Below are positions 52,488 to 62,075 of a DNA stretch of 64,000 nucleotides, piece by piece. Source of the stretch: an uncultured Lachnospiraceae bacterium (lineage in GTDB: Bacteria > Bacillota > Clostridia > Lachnospirales > Lachnospiraceae); NCBI GenBank assembly GCA_949840465.1, contig CATKXE010000001.1:45330-109329 (forward strand). The letters are read 5' to 3'. Under the pieces are notes generated by a model that ran no database searches, had not been told where the DNA came from, and worked only from the letters and a program-made list of their open reading frames with translations. A program made the position numbers and the translations under genes. Position 1 is the first letter of the stretch, and every line of letters starts with the position of its first letter.

Positions 52488-54155
52488 ATGAACAGAACAT
52501 GGTGGAAAGAAGCTGTCATTTATCAGATTTACCCGCGCAGCTTTATGGACAGCAACGGCGACGGCATCGGAGATTTACAAGGGATCATCAGCCGTCTGGA
52601 TTACCTCAAATACTTAGGCATCGACGTCATCTGGATGTCCCCTGTCTATAAGTCGCCCAATGATGACAACGGCTATGATATCAGTGATTATAAGGATATC
52701 ATGGATGAATTTGGAACCATGGAGGATTTTGACGAGCTGTTGAAAAAGGCTCATGAAAGAGGAATCAAAATCGTCATGGACCTGGTGGTGAACCACACCT
52801 CCGACGAGCATCCATGGTTTGTGGAAAGCCGCAAATCCACGGACAATCCTTACCGCGACTATTATATCTGGCGTGAGGGCAAGGACGCACAGACCCCGCC
52901 CAACAACTGGGGCTCCTGTTTCAGCGGTTCGGCGTGGCAGTATGATGAAGAGACTTCCATGTATTATCTGCACCTGTTTTCCAAAAAACAGCCCGATCTC
53001 AACTGGGATAACCCCAACGTGCGCAGGGAAGTGTTTGATATGATGACCTGGTGGTGCGACAAGGGCATCGACGGTTTCCGCATGGACGTTATCAGCATGA
53101 TTTCCAAAGTGAAGGAACTGCCCGACGGCGAGATGGACGGCCTCTACGGAAACTACCGCCCTTATGCGGTAAACGGCCCCAATGTCCATAAATACCTGCA
53201 GGAGATGAACGAAAAGGTTCTCTCCAAATATGACATAATGACCGTAGGAGAGACTCCTGAAGTCACGACAGAACTGGCAAAACAGTATGCCGGGGAGGAT
53301 ACCCACGAGCTGAATATGGTCTTTCAGTTTGAACACGTAGATTCCAAAGGAAAATATGCCAAGTGGACAGATGAGAAAATGCCTCTTACTACCTTGAAGG
53401 AAATCCTCTCCCGCTGGCAGACAGAACTCTACGGAAAGGCATGGAACAGCCTCTTCCTTGATAACCACGACCAGCCAAGAGCCGTGTCCCGCTTCGGCAA
53501 TGACAGCCCTGAATACCGCGCTGTCTCCGCAAAAATGCTGGCCACCTGCCTCCATATGCTGCAGGGTTCCCCCTATGTCTATCAGGGCGAAGAGTTGGGC
53601 ATGACCAATTATCCGTTCCAGAGTCCTGAAGACTTCCGGGATATCGAGAGCGTCAACGCATACAGGGAATGGTGTGAGAGCGGACTTGTATCCCACGAAG
53701 AATTCTGGCCCTGCCTCCTGTGGCTGAGCCGGGATAATGCCCGCACCCCCATGCAGTGGGACGACACGGAGCAGGCAGGATTTACCACCGGGACTCCCTG
53801 GATTGCGGTGAATCCAAATTATAAGGAAATCAATGCCATGGCTGAGACAAAAGACCCGGATTCCGTATTCCATTATTACAAAAAATTGATTGCGCTGCGT
53901 AAGCAGACCCCGATCATGGTATACGGAAAATATGAGCCCCTTTTCGAAGACAGCGAGGAATGGTTTGTCTACACCCGTACCCTGGAAAATGAAAAGCTTT
54001 TGGTTGTCTGCAGCTTTACCGATCAGGAGACCACATTTACCATCCCGGAAGAGTTTGCGGGCGCAGAGCTTCTCATCGCCAATATGGAAAATGAGTATGG
54101 CAAAGGGACCGTGGCCCTCCGGCCGTATGAAGCTTTTGTATTGTGGAAAAAGTAG
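52488..54155 (+). CDS. GH13 alpha-glucosidase, oligo-1,6-glucosidase-type signature
   Basis: This 555-residue enzyme is a paralog of the preceding gene. DSNGDGIGD is at 21-29, the nucleophile D200 is in GFRMDV, the acid/base E255 in TVGET and D328 in DNHDQPR. Val201 after the nucleophile is the usual residue of oligo-1,6-glucosidases and isomaltases. The two enzymes together should therefore clear both bond types of starch and dextrin oligomers. The ATG follows AAAAGGAGT. It ends before a bidirectional terminator. Confidence 0.94.
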   Translation: MNRTWWKEAVIYQIYPRSFMDSNGDGIGDLQGIISRLDYLKYLGIDVIWMSPVYKSPNDDNGYDISDYKDIMDEFGTMEDFDELLKKAHERGIKIVMDLVVNHTSDEHPWFVESRKSTDNPYRDYYIWREGKDAQTPPNNWGSCFSGSAWQYDEETSMYYLHLFSKKQPDLNWDNPNVRREVFDMMTWWCDKGIDGFRMDVISMISKVKELPDGEMDGLYGNYRPYAVNGPNVHKYLQEMNEKVLSKYDIMTVGETPEVTTELAKQYAGEDTHELNMVFQFEHVDSKGKYAKWTDEKMPLTTLKEILSRWQTELYGKAWNSLFLDNHDQPRAVSRFGNDSPEYRAVSAKMLATCLHMLQGSPYVYQGEELGMTNYPFQSPEDFRDIESVNAYREWCESGLVSHEEFWPCLLWLSRDNARTPMQWDDTEQAGFTTGTPWIAVNPNYKEINAMAETKDPDSVFHYYKKLIALRKQTPIMVYGKYEPLFEDSEEWFVYTRTLENEKLLVVCSFTDQETTFTIPEEFAGAELLIANMENEYGKGTVALRPYEAFVLWKK

Positions 54156-54190
54156 TTGCCTTTACAGAAAAATAGTGAATTGAGCAGCAC

Positions 54191-54222
54191 AAAGCCGGCA
54201 GATTCATCCCTGCCGGCTTTTT
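54191..54222. terminator. Bidirectional terminator between convergent GH13 genes
   Basis: AAAGCCGGCAG (54191-54201) and CTGCCGGCTTT (54210-54220) form a perfect 11-bp stem followed by TTTCC. Confidence 0.9.
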
Positions 54223-54263
54223 CCATACCATACGTTTTCTTTTCTGCCTGACCCTGCTCTTTT

Positions 54264-55826
54264 TTACTTCTCTTCCTTCACAAACACCGCCGTAGCCGCA
54301 GGCGCCACCAGCTTGCCGTCTTCTGCCCTCAGTTCGCCGCCGTTCTGGTACACCACCTCGCCCAGCTTGCCGTCGTAATCAAAGCCTGCTTCCTTCCCTG
54401 ACGGATTGACCACTACCAGCACGGAGTCCTTCCCGTCCGTCCTGCGGTACGCCAGAGGATATGCATGATCCTCACAATACAGGAATTCAATCCTGGCCTC
54501 GCTCTGGAGGACCGGATTCGCCTTACGGATCTCAATCAGCTTCTTCACTTCGTGATATACCGAATGGGGATCCGCCATCTGCTCTTCCGCCGTGGGACGG
54601 TCTTTGCCCGGATCGATGGGAATATACAGCTTATCCGCAGGCGCATCCGAAAAGCCCGCATTCAAACTGCCATTCCACTGCATCGGTGAACGGGAGCCTG
54701 TACGGATGTAACCGCCTTCTACCGAGACAACATCCGAAAGATAGCGCATTCCCAGCTCATCCCCATAGTAGATAAACGGGGCGCCCGGCAATGACAGAAG
54801 GAACGCAAATACAATCTTAATTTCTTCATTATCCAGCCACTTCGAAAATCTCTCCATGTCATGGTTCCCTGACGGTACACAGATCATTCCTTTGCCGTTG
54901 GTCGGCTCATAGCACTTCTTATAATATTCAATAAATTCCTTTGCGTTTCCTTTTCCTTCACGGGAGAAATACGGGTTGTCCGCATGGAACATGTCCGTAT
55001 AGTGGCTGACTCCCACAAAGTGCAGCATAAAGTCCATATGGAACCCGGATCTTAAACTCCTGTCCGGCTGCCCCCACTCTGAAATCATAGCCGCATGAGG
55101 AAATTCTTTCTCCAAAAATCCCATGAAGTCACGCCACAATAGAATCGTCCCTTCCTGCTCAGGATCATTCTTCACAAGGGATCCGGCCATATCCACCCGG
55201 AATCCGTCGCACCCCATCTCCAGCCAGAACTGCATGATATCCTTGATCGCCTGCCGTGTGGACAGTGCGTCTTCTGAATCCATAGGCTGCTGCCATTCCG
55301 GTTCGTCCACCTCATAAAATCCATAGTTCAGACAGGGCTGGTGGGAATAAAAATTCACCGCCACACAGCCGTTTCTCTGGCTCATTCCACGCAGGAACCC
55401 CTTAATGCTTCCCACGCCCTCAAAGCTCTTCCATGCGTCGTCGGTCCATACATACCGTCCGGAATATTCATTTTTCTCCGGCTTCAGGGACTCCTGAAAC
55501 CATGGATGATCCCAGGAAGTATGGCCGGGAACCAGATCCAGCATCACATGCATGTCCCGCTTGTGCACTTCCTCAAAGAGACGCTTTAAATCCGCATTGG
55601 TGCCATACCTCGGCGCCACTTTCATATAATCCGACACATCATATCCCGCGTCCAAAAACGGAGATTCAAAGCAGGGGTTCAGCCAGATGGCATTGCAGCC
55701 CAACTCCCGGATATAGTCCAGATGGTCAATAATCCCCTGGATATCTCCTATGCCGTCCCCGTTGGTATCCGCGAAAGACTGCGGATAAATCTCATAAAAT
55801 ATTGCGTTTTTCAACCAATCAACCAT
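54264..55826 (-). CDS. GH13 alpha-amylase family glycosidase
   Basis: This 520-residue GH13 enzyme is more distant from the two plus-strand paralogs. The nucleophile D212 is in GFRVDMAGS, the acid/base E250 in MISEWGQP, and the third acid in PSGNHDMERFS. It has GHTSWDHPWF at 101-110 instead of NHTSDEHPWF. I chose ATG 55826 (MVDWLKNAIFYEIY), behind AGGAGG. A reading from 55994 would add residues without homology. It is the last gene of the ABC transporter set. Exact substrate is uncertain, probably a short alpha-glucoside. Confidence 0.88.
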   Translation of the reverse strand: MVDWLKNAIFYEIYPQSFADTNGDGIGDIQGIIDHLDYIRELGCNAIWLNPCFESPFLDAGYDVSDYMKVAPRYGTNADLKRLFEEVHKRDMHVMLDLVPGHTSWDHPWFQESLKPEKNEYSGRYVWTDDAWKSFEGVGSIKGFLRGMSQRNGCVAVNFYSHQPCLNYGFYEVDEPEWQQPMDSEDALSTRQAIKDIMQFWLEMGCDGFRVDMAGSLVKNDPEQEGTILLWRDFMGFLEKEFPHAAMISEWGQPDRSLRSGFHMDFMLHFVGVSHYTDMFHADNPYFSREGKGNAKEFIEYYKKCYEPTNGKGMICVPSGNHDMERFSKWLDNEEIKIVFAFLLSLPGAPFIYYGDELGMRYLSDVVSVEGGYIRTGSRSPMQWNGSLNAGFSDAPADKLYIPIDPGKDRPTAEEQMADPHSVYHEVKKLIEIRKANPVLQSEARIEFLYCEDHAYPLAYRRTDGKDSVLVVVNPSGKEAGFDYDGKLGEVVYQNGGELRAEDGKLVAPAATAVFVKEEK

Positions 55827-56149
55827 TTTCATTGTCCTCCTGATCCCATTTTCAATCCTGCTGCACTGGAAATTTGACGCCCCGCCCGCTTGCTGCAGGG
55901 TATTTGACTGACCCGGATGCCGCACAGCATAGTATACGACCCCGTGAACAATCACTCCGTCTTCTCTGGCAAAGAAACCCTGAAAGACCGTCACAACTCA
56001 GATTTTGTCTGAACCATAACAAAAGATTCTCTTTCAGGGTTTCATAAAAATCATTCACTACTATATCATACTCAAAATCACCAGCCACTTTCCCTGAGAT
56101 ACATCTTTTCAGATGGTTCTCCGATTTTTATGTGGCTAAACTCTTTACT
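55827..56149. other. 323-bp spacer with a 14-bp perfect inverted repeat
   Basis: This spacer lies between the MsmK-type ATPase and the third GH13 gene. GAAACCCTGAAAGA (55974-55987) and its exact complement (56030-56043) enclose a 42-bp loop that holds CAGATTTTGTCTG. There is no T-run, so it is not a plain terminator. It may be a processing or stabilising structure or an operator pair. No convincing ORF is seen. Confidence 0.4.
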
Positions 56150-57250
56150 CTAATGGCAAATCGCCTGCTCTGTCTCTTTATCAAAGAAATGGGCGTGATC
56201 CATATTTGCCGCAATCCGGTATGAACCTCTCTCCGGCTGTGCTCCTGCCGCCGGAATCTTTACGATGATGCGGATATCATTGACAGACATATACAGATTG
56301 TAGTCTGCCCCCAGCAATTCGCTGAAGCTCATCTCCGTATCCATTGCATTGTCCTCTGTCAGCTGATTCTGTCCCAGGAAATCCTCCGGGCGCAGTCCCA
56401 TGATCACCCGTTTTCCTGCATAAGGAGCCAACGCATTGCACTTAAAGTCCGGAACTGCCAATTTATTCTTTCCGAGAACCGCGTAAAGCTTCCTGCCTTC
56501 CTTTGCAATTTCCACATCCAGAAAATTCATCTGCGGGCTGCCGATAAACCCGGCCACAAACAGATTTACCGGTTTTTCATACAAAGCCTGAGGCGTATCA
56601 AACTGCTGTACAACCCCTTCTTTCATAACTACGATGCGGTCGCCCATGGTCATAGCCTCTGTCTGGTCATGGGTGACATATACAAATGTAATATCCAGCC
56701 TCTGGTGCAGCTTTGCAATTTCCGTCCTCATGGACGCGCGCAGCTTTGCATCCAGGTTGGAAAGCGGCTCATCCAATAAGAATACCGCAGGATTCCTAAC
56801 CATGGCGCGCCCCAGAGCCACACGCTGCCTCTGCCCGCCGGAAAGCTCCTTTGGCTTGCGGGTCAGCAGGTGTTCCAGATCAAGGATTTTCGCCGCTTCA
56901 TGCACGCGGCGGTCAATCTCTGCCGGGTCTTCCTTTCGCAGCTTTAAGCCAAACGCAATATTCTTATATACATTCATATGGGGATACAGTGCATAATTCT
57001 GGAATACCATCGCAATATCACGATCCTTGGACGGCACCTTGTTCATTAAGCGGTCCCCGATATACAATTCTCCCTCCGTTATGGTCTCCAGCCCCGCAAT
57101 CATACGCAAGGTAGTAGACTTTCCACAACCGGACGGCCCGACCAGAATAATAAATTCTTTGTCTTTTATCTCTAAATTCAAATTTGGGACAACCGGTGAG
57201 GTCGCGCCCTCATAAGTCTTTGTCACATTCTCAAAACGAATCGAAGCCAT
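56150..57250 (-). CDS. Sugar ABC transporter ATP-binding protein, MsmK/UgpC type
   Basis: This 366-residue ATPase has Walker A GPSGCGKST, the signature LSGGQRQR, Walker B VFLLDEPLSNLDAKLR and the switch histidine in VTHDQTEA. The C-terminal OB domain is of the MalK class that can serve several carbohydrate transporters. It is encoded after YesL in the same direction as the two permeases, so it should power their transport. I chose ATG 57250 (MASIRFENV), with GGAGG 8 bp upstream. Confidence 0.93.
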   Translation of the reverse strand: MASIRFENVTKTYEGATSPVVPNLNLEIKDKEFIILVGPSGCGKSTTLRMIAGLETITEGELYIGDRLMNKVPSKDRDIAMVFQNYALYPHMNVYKNIAFGLKLRKEDPAEIDRRVHEAAKILDLEHLLTRKPKELSGGQRQRVALGRAMVRNPAVFLLDEPLSNLDAKLRASMRTEIAKLHQRLDITFVYVTHDQTEAMTMGDRIVVMKEGVVQQFDTPQALYEKPVNLFVAGFIGSPQMNFLDVEIAKEGRKLYAVLGKNKLAVPDFKCNALAPYAGKRVIMGLRPEDFLGQNQLTEDNAMDTEMSFSELLGADYNLYMSVNDIRIIVKIPAAGAQPERGSYRIAANMDHAHFFDKETEQAICH

Positions 57251-57310
57251 ACTCATTTCCTCCAATTGTTATTTTTCATATCCACAGCCTGAACTGTGCA
57301 TGTCTTCCTG

Positions 57311-58126
57311 TCATCTTCTTTTTTTTACACCTTTTTTCGATACCGGCTTCTCTGCAGGCGCGGCCCCCCTTCCGGGGTACGCCTGACGGTTCCAGTCAGG
57401 ATTGGAATAAGAACTCTCCTGAAAAAACACTTCCGATGTCTGATGCTCCTCGTCAATAAACACGGCCTCTTTCGGAGCCTGGTGCTTCACTTCCATCTTT
57501 TCCGGGTCAATCAGCTGAAACGCCCTTTGAAAGAAAAAGCTGTTCAGATACGCTACGATCCCAAATCCGGTCATTCCCCACAGGAACACAGCCAGATTGA
57601 CTCCGTCAGGATTCATAAAGAAAGAAATATAAACCGCCGCGATGACCAGCGCAATGCTTAAAACCGTCCATGGCAGGGCCGCGATACTGAGCAGCCACGC
57701 ATTTTTCAGGGTATTCTTCACACTGTTCACATACCTTGCCTGCATCGGGAAAAAATACTGAAACCCAAACAAGAAAATGATGCACATCATGAAAAAACTG
57801 ATTCGGTATACCCTGCCCGCCATACCGGCCATACTCGAAACGATCAGATAATAGACGCCAAGGAATACGAATACCGCCAGACAGAGCATCCAAATTGCCG
57901 TAGCCTGCTTAAAGTTCTTGCGGAACGCATCCCAAAACTGCTTTATGATGACATCATCCTCATCATCCGTCAGTATCGCCTGCATGCAGGTGAACAATGC
58001 CGCCAGCGACGCCCCCACCGTAAACAGCGGCAATGACAGAAGGCAGAACACAATATTGCATAAAATGATGTTCGCCAGCTTCCGCAGGGCATTCATCAGC
58101 GGGCCGTTCATATCAAACAAATTCAT
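57311..58126 (-). CDS. YesL-like DUF624 membrane protein
   Basis: This 271-residue protein has about five helices (LSLPLFTVGASLAALFTCM and later segments) and a charged soluble C-terminus of about 70 residues ending in a Lys/Arg cluster. DUF624/YesL proteins are common in sugar ABC operons of Firmicutes and their function is not established. It stands between the second permease and the ATPase gene. The ATG follows AGGAGACC. Confidence 0.9.
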   Translation of the reverse strand: MNLFDMNGPLMNALRKLANIILCNIVFCLLSLPLFTVGASLAALFTCMQAILTDDEDDVIIKQFWDAFRKNFKQATAIWMLCLAVFVFLGVYYLIVSSMAGMAGRVYRISFFMMCIIFLFGFQYFFPMQARYVNSVKNTLKNAWLLSIAALPWTVLSIALVIAAVYISFFMNPDGVNLAVFLWGMTGFGIVAYLNSFFFQRAFQLIDPEKMEVKHQAPKEAVFIDEEHQTSEVFFQESSYSNPDWNRQAYPGRGAAPAEKPVSKKGVKKRR

Positions 58127-58231
58127 AGCGGTCTCCTTTCCTCAAAGAAGATTTCCAGTGAATCCATACACAGGCAGGCTTTTCATGAAAAGCCATATCT
58201 GCCCAATGCTTTCACAGATACGCCTGCAAGT

Positions 58232-59092
58232 CTACTTAATCGCGCCTTCTACCATACCGTTCATGATCTGTTTCTGTGCAATCAGGAAAATAATCACCAT
58301 GGGGATGATCGCCAGCAACGCCGCTGTCAGGATCAGATCCCACTGTTTTACGTAGGAACCAACGAACGCCTGTACTGCAACCGGAAGAGTCTTGACTTTA
58401 CCATTCTGCCCAAGCATCAGGGACGGAAGAAGGTAATCGTTCCAGATCCACATGCCATTCAGAATGGTAACCGTGGTAATAACCGGCGTCAAAAGCGGGA
58501 AGATAATGCGGAAGAATGTCCCCTCCGGAGAACATCCGTCGATGGATGCCGCCTCTTCCAGTTCGTAGGGGATACCTTTGATAAAACCAGTCAAAATAAA
58601 GACTGTCATAGCCCCGCCGAACCCACAGTACGCAAATACAATTCCGGGAATAGACTGCAGCAGGGAGATTCCTACAAAATTACCTACATCACGGAAGGTA
58701 GAAATCAAAGGAAGCATAACAACCTGGAACGGAATGATCATAGACGCAATAAACACCATGTAGATCGCGGTGGACCATTTCGTCTTATTCCGGCAGATTA
58801 CCCATGCCGCCATGCCGCCGAAAAGCGCCAGCACGATCAGGGAAACTACGGTGATGATCACCGATGTGCCGAATGCATACCAGAAATTAAAGTTCGAGTT
58901 GTTGACAACAGAGGAAAGGTTTGTCATTAACTGCGAAACACTGATTCCCTCAAAACCTACAGGGCTGGAGACGATACTGTTGGCGCTCTTAAAGGTATTC
59001 ATGACCACCAGATAGAATGGGAACAGAGTATACACCGCAACGATAATACCAATCACAGTCAAAAGGATTTTTCTCGATTTCTTCATTTCCAT
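58232..59092 (-). CDS. Carbohydrate ABC transporter permease, MalG type
   Basis: This 286-residue inner membrane protein has six helices and the EAA loop ELEEAASIDGCSPEGTFFRIIFPLL, which contacts the ATPase. It belongs to the second (MalG/LacG) permease class. Its start codon shares the A of the upstream permease's stop (TAATG), so the two subunits are made together. It is the partner of the permease at 59092-60159. Confidence 0.94.
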   Translation of the reverse strand: MEMKKSRKILLTVIGIIVAVYTLFPFYLVVMNTFKSANSIVSSPVGFEGISVSQLMTNLSSVVNNSNFNFWYAFGTSVIITVVSLIVLALFGGMAAWVICRNKTKWSTAIYMVFIASMIIPFQVVMLPLISTFRDVGNFVGISLLQSIPGIVFAYCGFGGAMTVFILTGFIKGIPYELEEAASIDGCSPEGTFFRIIFPLLTPVITTVTILNGMWIWNDYLLPSLMLGQNGKVKTLPVAVQAFVGSYVKQWDLILTAALLAIIPMVIIFLIAQKQIMNGMVEGAIK

Positions 59093-60159
59093 TACATCTC
59101 CACCTCCTTCTTATTAGAGATCCGAACCTGAATAATAGATACGCAGGCCAAAATGATAAAGAACAGAACCGCCTTTGCCTGGCCCAGCGCATAGCTGTTT
59201 TTGGAGATAGCCGTATTATAGATATTCAAAGCCAGCATCTGCGTACCGTTTGTCAGGTAGGATCCCATAAAGTCCGCCACAGACCCCGTACCATTTGTCA
59301 AAGCCATGTTAACGTCAAACTGCTTGAACGCAGAAGTCAGTGTCAAAAATGTACAGATTGTAATCGTAGATGCAATCATAGGGATCTTGATTTTCATCAG
59401 AGTCGTCCATGCATTCGCACCGTCAATCTGAGATGCTTCCAGTACGTCCTTTGGCACAGTCGTCAGGCCAGTTACATAGATCAGCATGATATATCCTGCA
59501 TACTGCCATACATATACTACGATGATCGCGATAAATGCTGTCTTTGTATTGGCCAGAATGGAATTCTGGTGCCCGCTGACAGCAGCAGTAACCTGAACCA
59601 GCACGTTGTTGAACACGAACTGCCAGATATAACCCAGTACGATACCTCCGATCAGGTTCGGAAGGAAATAGGACGCGCGGAAGAAATTGACGCCTTTCAG
59701 TTTGCTGGTACACAAAAGAGCCAGCGAAAACCCTACCAGATTGACCAAAACCATATTAAAGATTACAAATAAGAAGGTCAGCAATACGGACCAGATAAAT
59801 GCCGGGTCTTTAAACATTGTCGTATAGTTCGTCAGACCGATAAAGCCCGAAAATTTGATACCGTTCCAATCAGTGAACGAATAAAAAATACCCAGAAGCA
59901 ACGGTATGATCACTGTCACTGCAAACGTGAACAATAGTGGAAACAAAAATATAAAATTAATGATGCTGCGGTGATGTTCTACTGTCGGGAATAAATACAG
60001 CCCTATCAGAAAAGCGATTGCCCCGATAAGCAGCAGGGGACCTCTCATTGCATTCCCGCTGCCGGAAAAGTCAAGATACAAAGCCACTACCAATCCAACC
60101 GCGCCCGCGGCCAGAAGAACAAGAGACAGCATTTTTCTGTTCGTTGTGTTCTCAGACAT
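59092..60159 (-). CDS. Carbohydrate ABC transporter permease, MalF type
   Basis: This 355-residue permease has two extra helices at the N-terminus (about residues 9-35 and 45-63) before the six-helix core. The EAA loop is DVLEASQIDGANAWTTLMKIKIPM. I chose ATG 60159 (MSENTTNRK), behind GAGGAGCTG. A reading from 60204 would begin in a region without homology. It is 333 bp downstream of the binding-protein gene, so expression may be stepped down by the hairpins there. Confidence 0.93.
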   Translation of the reverse strand: MSENTTNRKMLSLVLLAAGAVGLVVALYLDFSGSGNAMRGPLLLIGAIAFLIGLYLFPTVEHHRSIINFIFLFPLLFTFAVTVIIPLLLGIFYSFTDWNGIKFSGFIGLTNYTTMFKDPAFIWSVLLTFLFVIFNMVLVNLVGFSLALLCTSKLKGVNFFRASYFLPNLIGGIVLGYIWQFVFNNVLVQVTAAVSGHQNSILANTKTAFIAIIVVYVWQYAGYIMLIYVTGLTTVPKDVLEASQIDGANAWTTLMKIKIPMIASTITICTFLTLTSAFKQFDVNMALTNGTGSVADFMGSYLTNGTQMLALNIYNTAISKNSYALGQAKAVLFFIILACVSIIQVRISNKKEVEM

Positions 60160-60492
60160 TTTACAGCTCCTCTCTATTGGTTCAAATTCTATAAATCCAA
60201 GCATGCATCATACGTTTTTGCCATATGTATGCATAAAATAAACAAAACACCCATTTCCTTATCTCAGTTTCCTCCATGAAATACGCTTTCACAAATACAT
60301 ATTGATCATTACTATGGATATTTTGTTATCGTTTTGCCTTGTCGGCCCAATTTCTTTTTTATCTCTCTTTCCTGCCGGACACCCTGCTTTTATGGCTGGC
60401 AGACGGGATACCCGCCTGCCGCCTGCCGTGCCGTTTATTATGCGTGAACCCGCCGGCGGCCGGTTCACTGCATACGTTTTATTAAGAGAAAA
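60160..60492. other. 333-bp spacer with two strong hairpins and a palindrome
   Basis: Hairpin 1 (GGCAG-ACGGG-ATA-CCCG-CCTGCC) is near 60399-60421. Hairpin 2 (GTGAACC and GGTTCAC with an inner CCGG) is at 60444-60468. Both lie just after the binding-protein gene and can reduce read-through into the permease genes or protect the 3' end of the binding-protein mRNA. A palindrome TGAAA-TACGC-TTTCA (60277-60291) may be a binding site for a regulator. Confidence 0.5.
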
Positions 60493-61839
60493 TCAATTTG
60501 CGTAGCAAGCCTGAATTACCTGCTGCATTGTCTTTACAAAGCCTTCCTGATCCAAATTGCCAGCCGCATAGTCATTAAATACCTGACCTGTATAGTTCTG
60601 TGCAAGGCCTTCCTTCATGCTCAGCCAATGCCATGCGGAAGTCTTTCCTGCTGTCTGATAATCTACGATTGTCTGTGCAAATGGGTCATTTGCAACATAT
60701 TTGCAGGATGTGAACGGGCTGATAAATCCGGCTTCCTCTACCAGTACCTGCTGTGCCGTATCTTCGGAACACCACTGCAGGAACTTCTTCGCTTCCTCTG
60801 CGTTGCCGTCAGAGAATACGGACCACCAGGAAGGTGAATTTGTCAGGATTGTATCCATGCCGTCCTCAAATGCATACGGAATCATACCGACTTCAAAGTT
60901 GCCTGCTGATTCATAAGCCTCTGCGTCGTCACTTGTCATGGTAGCTCCAATCCAGGAACCCTGGGTAACAAATGCATACTTGCCGGAAGCAAAGTTCAGA
61001 ATCTGCTGGTCGTACGTACCGGAAACCAACAGAGCCGGATCAGAATACTGATTCAAAAGCCCTACAAACGCAGCGAAATCATTCAAGCGATCCTCATCCA
61101 CTTTTCCGCCGTCATTGAGCATGTCAATATAGGTCGTATCATCACGATCCAAACCGCCGTCTACATAGTTTGAGAATACATGGTTCCCTGTTGACCAGTA
61201 CAGGTTGGTCGCCTCTGCGCAATATCCAACGACTGCGTCAATACCAAGGTCAGCTTTCTTGGAATCCAGCGTCTTGAAAGCCTCTTCAATCTTATCCGGT
61301 CCTGTCAGGGTAGAAGGATCGATCCCTGCCTTGTCCAGAATGTCCGCGTTGTAAGCCAGGCCGATTGCTTCCACAGTATATGGGAATCCGATGGTGCCGT
61401 ATTCTTCATCCACATATGCCGCGTCCGTATCAGAAGCCCATGCCTCGCCGCTCATATCTTCCAGCATGCCTTCCCAGTTGCCAAAGTCTGTAGAACCGCC
61501 GTTTACAAAGATGTCCGGCATGTTGTCTGCCTGATAGTACCCCTTTAATGTACCCTGGATATCGATGCCGCCGCCCATGGACTCGATCTCTACCGTAACA
61601 CCTGTCTCTTCTTTGTACATCTCTGCCAGCTTCTTCAGCTGTGCGTCAACCTCGATCTTACCATTTACCAAACGGATTGTGTTGCCTGACCCTGAACCAG
61701 AATCAGAGGAACCAGAATCGGAAGAGGAACCAGAATCAGCGGTGTCTCCCCCCCCTGTTGAATCTCCGCCGCCACCGCAGGCTGCCAAACTCATTACCAT
61801 AACTCCTGCCAACAATGTTGCAATTACTTTTCTCTTCAT
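60493..61839 (-). CDS. Sugar-binding lipoprotein of the ABC transporter
   Basis: This 448-residue solute-binding protein is of the MalE/CUT1 type. A signal peptide is followed by the lipobox LAAC (C21). A Gly/Ser/Asp-rich linker of about 30 residues then leads to the two-lobed binding domain (starting near NTIRLVNGKIEVD). It should capture an alpha-glucoside oligomer for the permeases downstream. I chose ATG 61839 (MKRKVIATLLAGV), with AAAGGAGGAAAA. The linker is unusually repetitive and probably acts as a spacer from the wall. Ligand identity is inferred from the three alpha-glucosidases around. Confidence 0.94.
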   Translation of the reverse strand: MKRKVIATLLAGVMVMSLAACGGGGDSTGGGDTADSGSSSDSGSSDSGSGSGNTIRLVNGKIEVDAQLKKLAEMYKEETGVTVEIESMGGGIDIQGTLKGYYQADNMPDIFVNGGSTDFGNWEGMLEDMSGEAWASDTDAAYVDEEYGTIGFPYTVEAIGLAYNADILDKAGIDPSTLTGPDKIEEAFKTLDSKKADLGIDAVVGYCAEATNLYWSTGNHVFSNYVDGGLDRDDTTYIDMLNDGGKVDEDRLNDFAAFVGLLNQYSDPALLVSGTYDQQILNFASGKYAFVTQGSWIGATMTSDDAEAYESAGNFEVGMIPYAFEDGMDTILTNSPSWWSVFSDGNAEEAKKFLQWCSEDTAQQVLVEEAGFISPFTSCKYVANDPFAQTIVDYQTAGKTSAWHWLSMKEGLAQNYTGQVFNDYAAGNLDQEGFVKTMQQVIQACYAN

Positions 61840-62012
61840 TTTTTCCTCCTTTTTTGTGCGGTGCCTCACAATATTCTTTTCATTCCAACAGGCCTAAGCC
61901 TTTCATCCCACCCAAATATGGGATACAGAATGCCCATATGGGTATCATATCCATGCACCGTTTGATTCATTCATATATGAAAAAATCATACTGAATCAAA
62001 TCACAAATTTCT

Positions 62013-62030
62013 ACCTTTTGCGCATAAGGT
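62013..62030. promoter_or_regulatory. LacI-type operator O1
   Basis: ACCTTTTGCGCATAAGGT is an 18-bp palindrome with one mismatched pair and a central GC, of LacI-family shape. It covers about +8 to +25 of the binding-protein transcript, where a repressor would block elongation. Confidence 0.55.
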
Positions 62031-62044
62031 TTTCTATGTAACCC

Positions 62045-62073
62045 ATGTTAACACTTTTTTTATAAATTGGCAA
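62045..62073 (-). promoter_or_regulatory. Promoter of the sugar-binding protein operon
   Basis: On the minus strand TTGCCA (62068-62073) and TAACAT (62045-62050) are 17 bp apart. The 5' leader is about 200 nt. The promoter is flanked by the operator-like sites at 62013 and 62076. Confidence 0.5.
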
Positions 62074-62075
62074 TA

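Noticed and set aside
52614..53873. Long minus-strand ORF of 419 codons opposite the second alpha-glucosidase
   Set aside because: This is a shadow of codon bias in the real gene; the product has no recognisable domain and no ribosome site. The same holds for the 348-codon ORF opposite the AraC gene at 42032-43078.
55852..56088. 78-codon minus-strand ORF upstream of the third GH13 gene
   Set aside because: It starts at GTG with a poor site, passes through the inverted repeat, and the second half has Cys/Arg-rich, non-protein-like composition.
60277..60291. CcpA (cre) site
   Set aside because: The palindrome TGAAA-TACGC-TTTCA has one base too many in the centre for the cre consensus.
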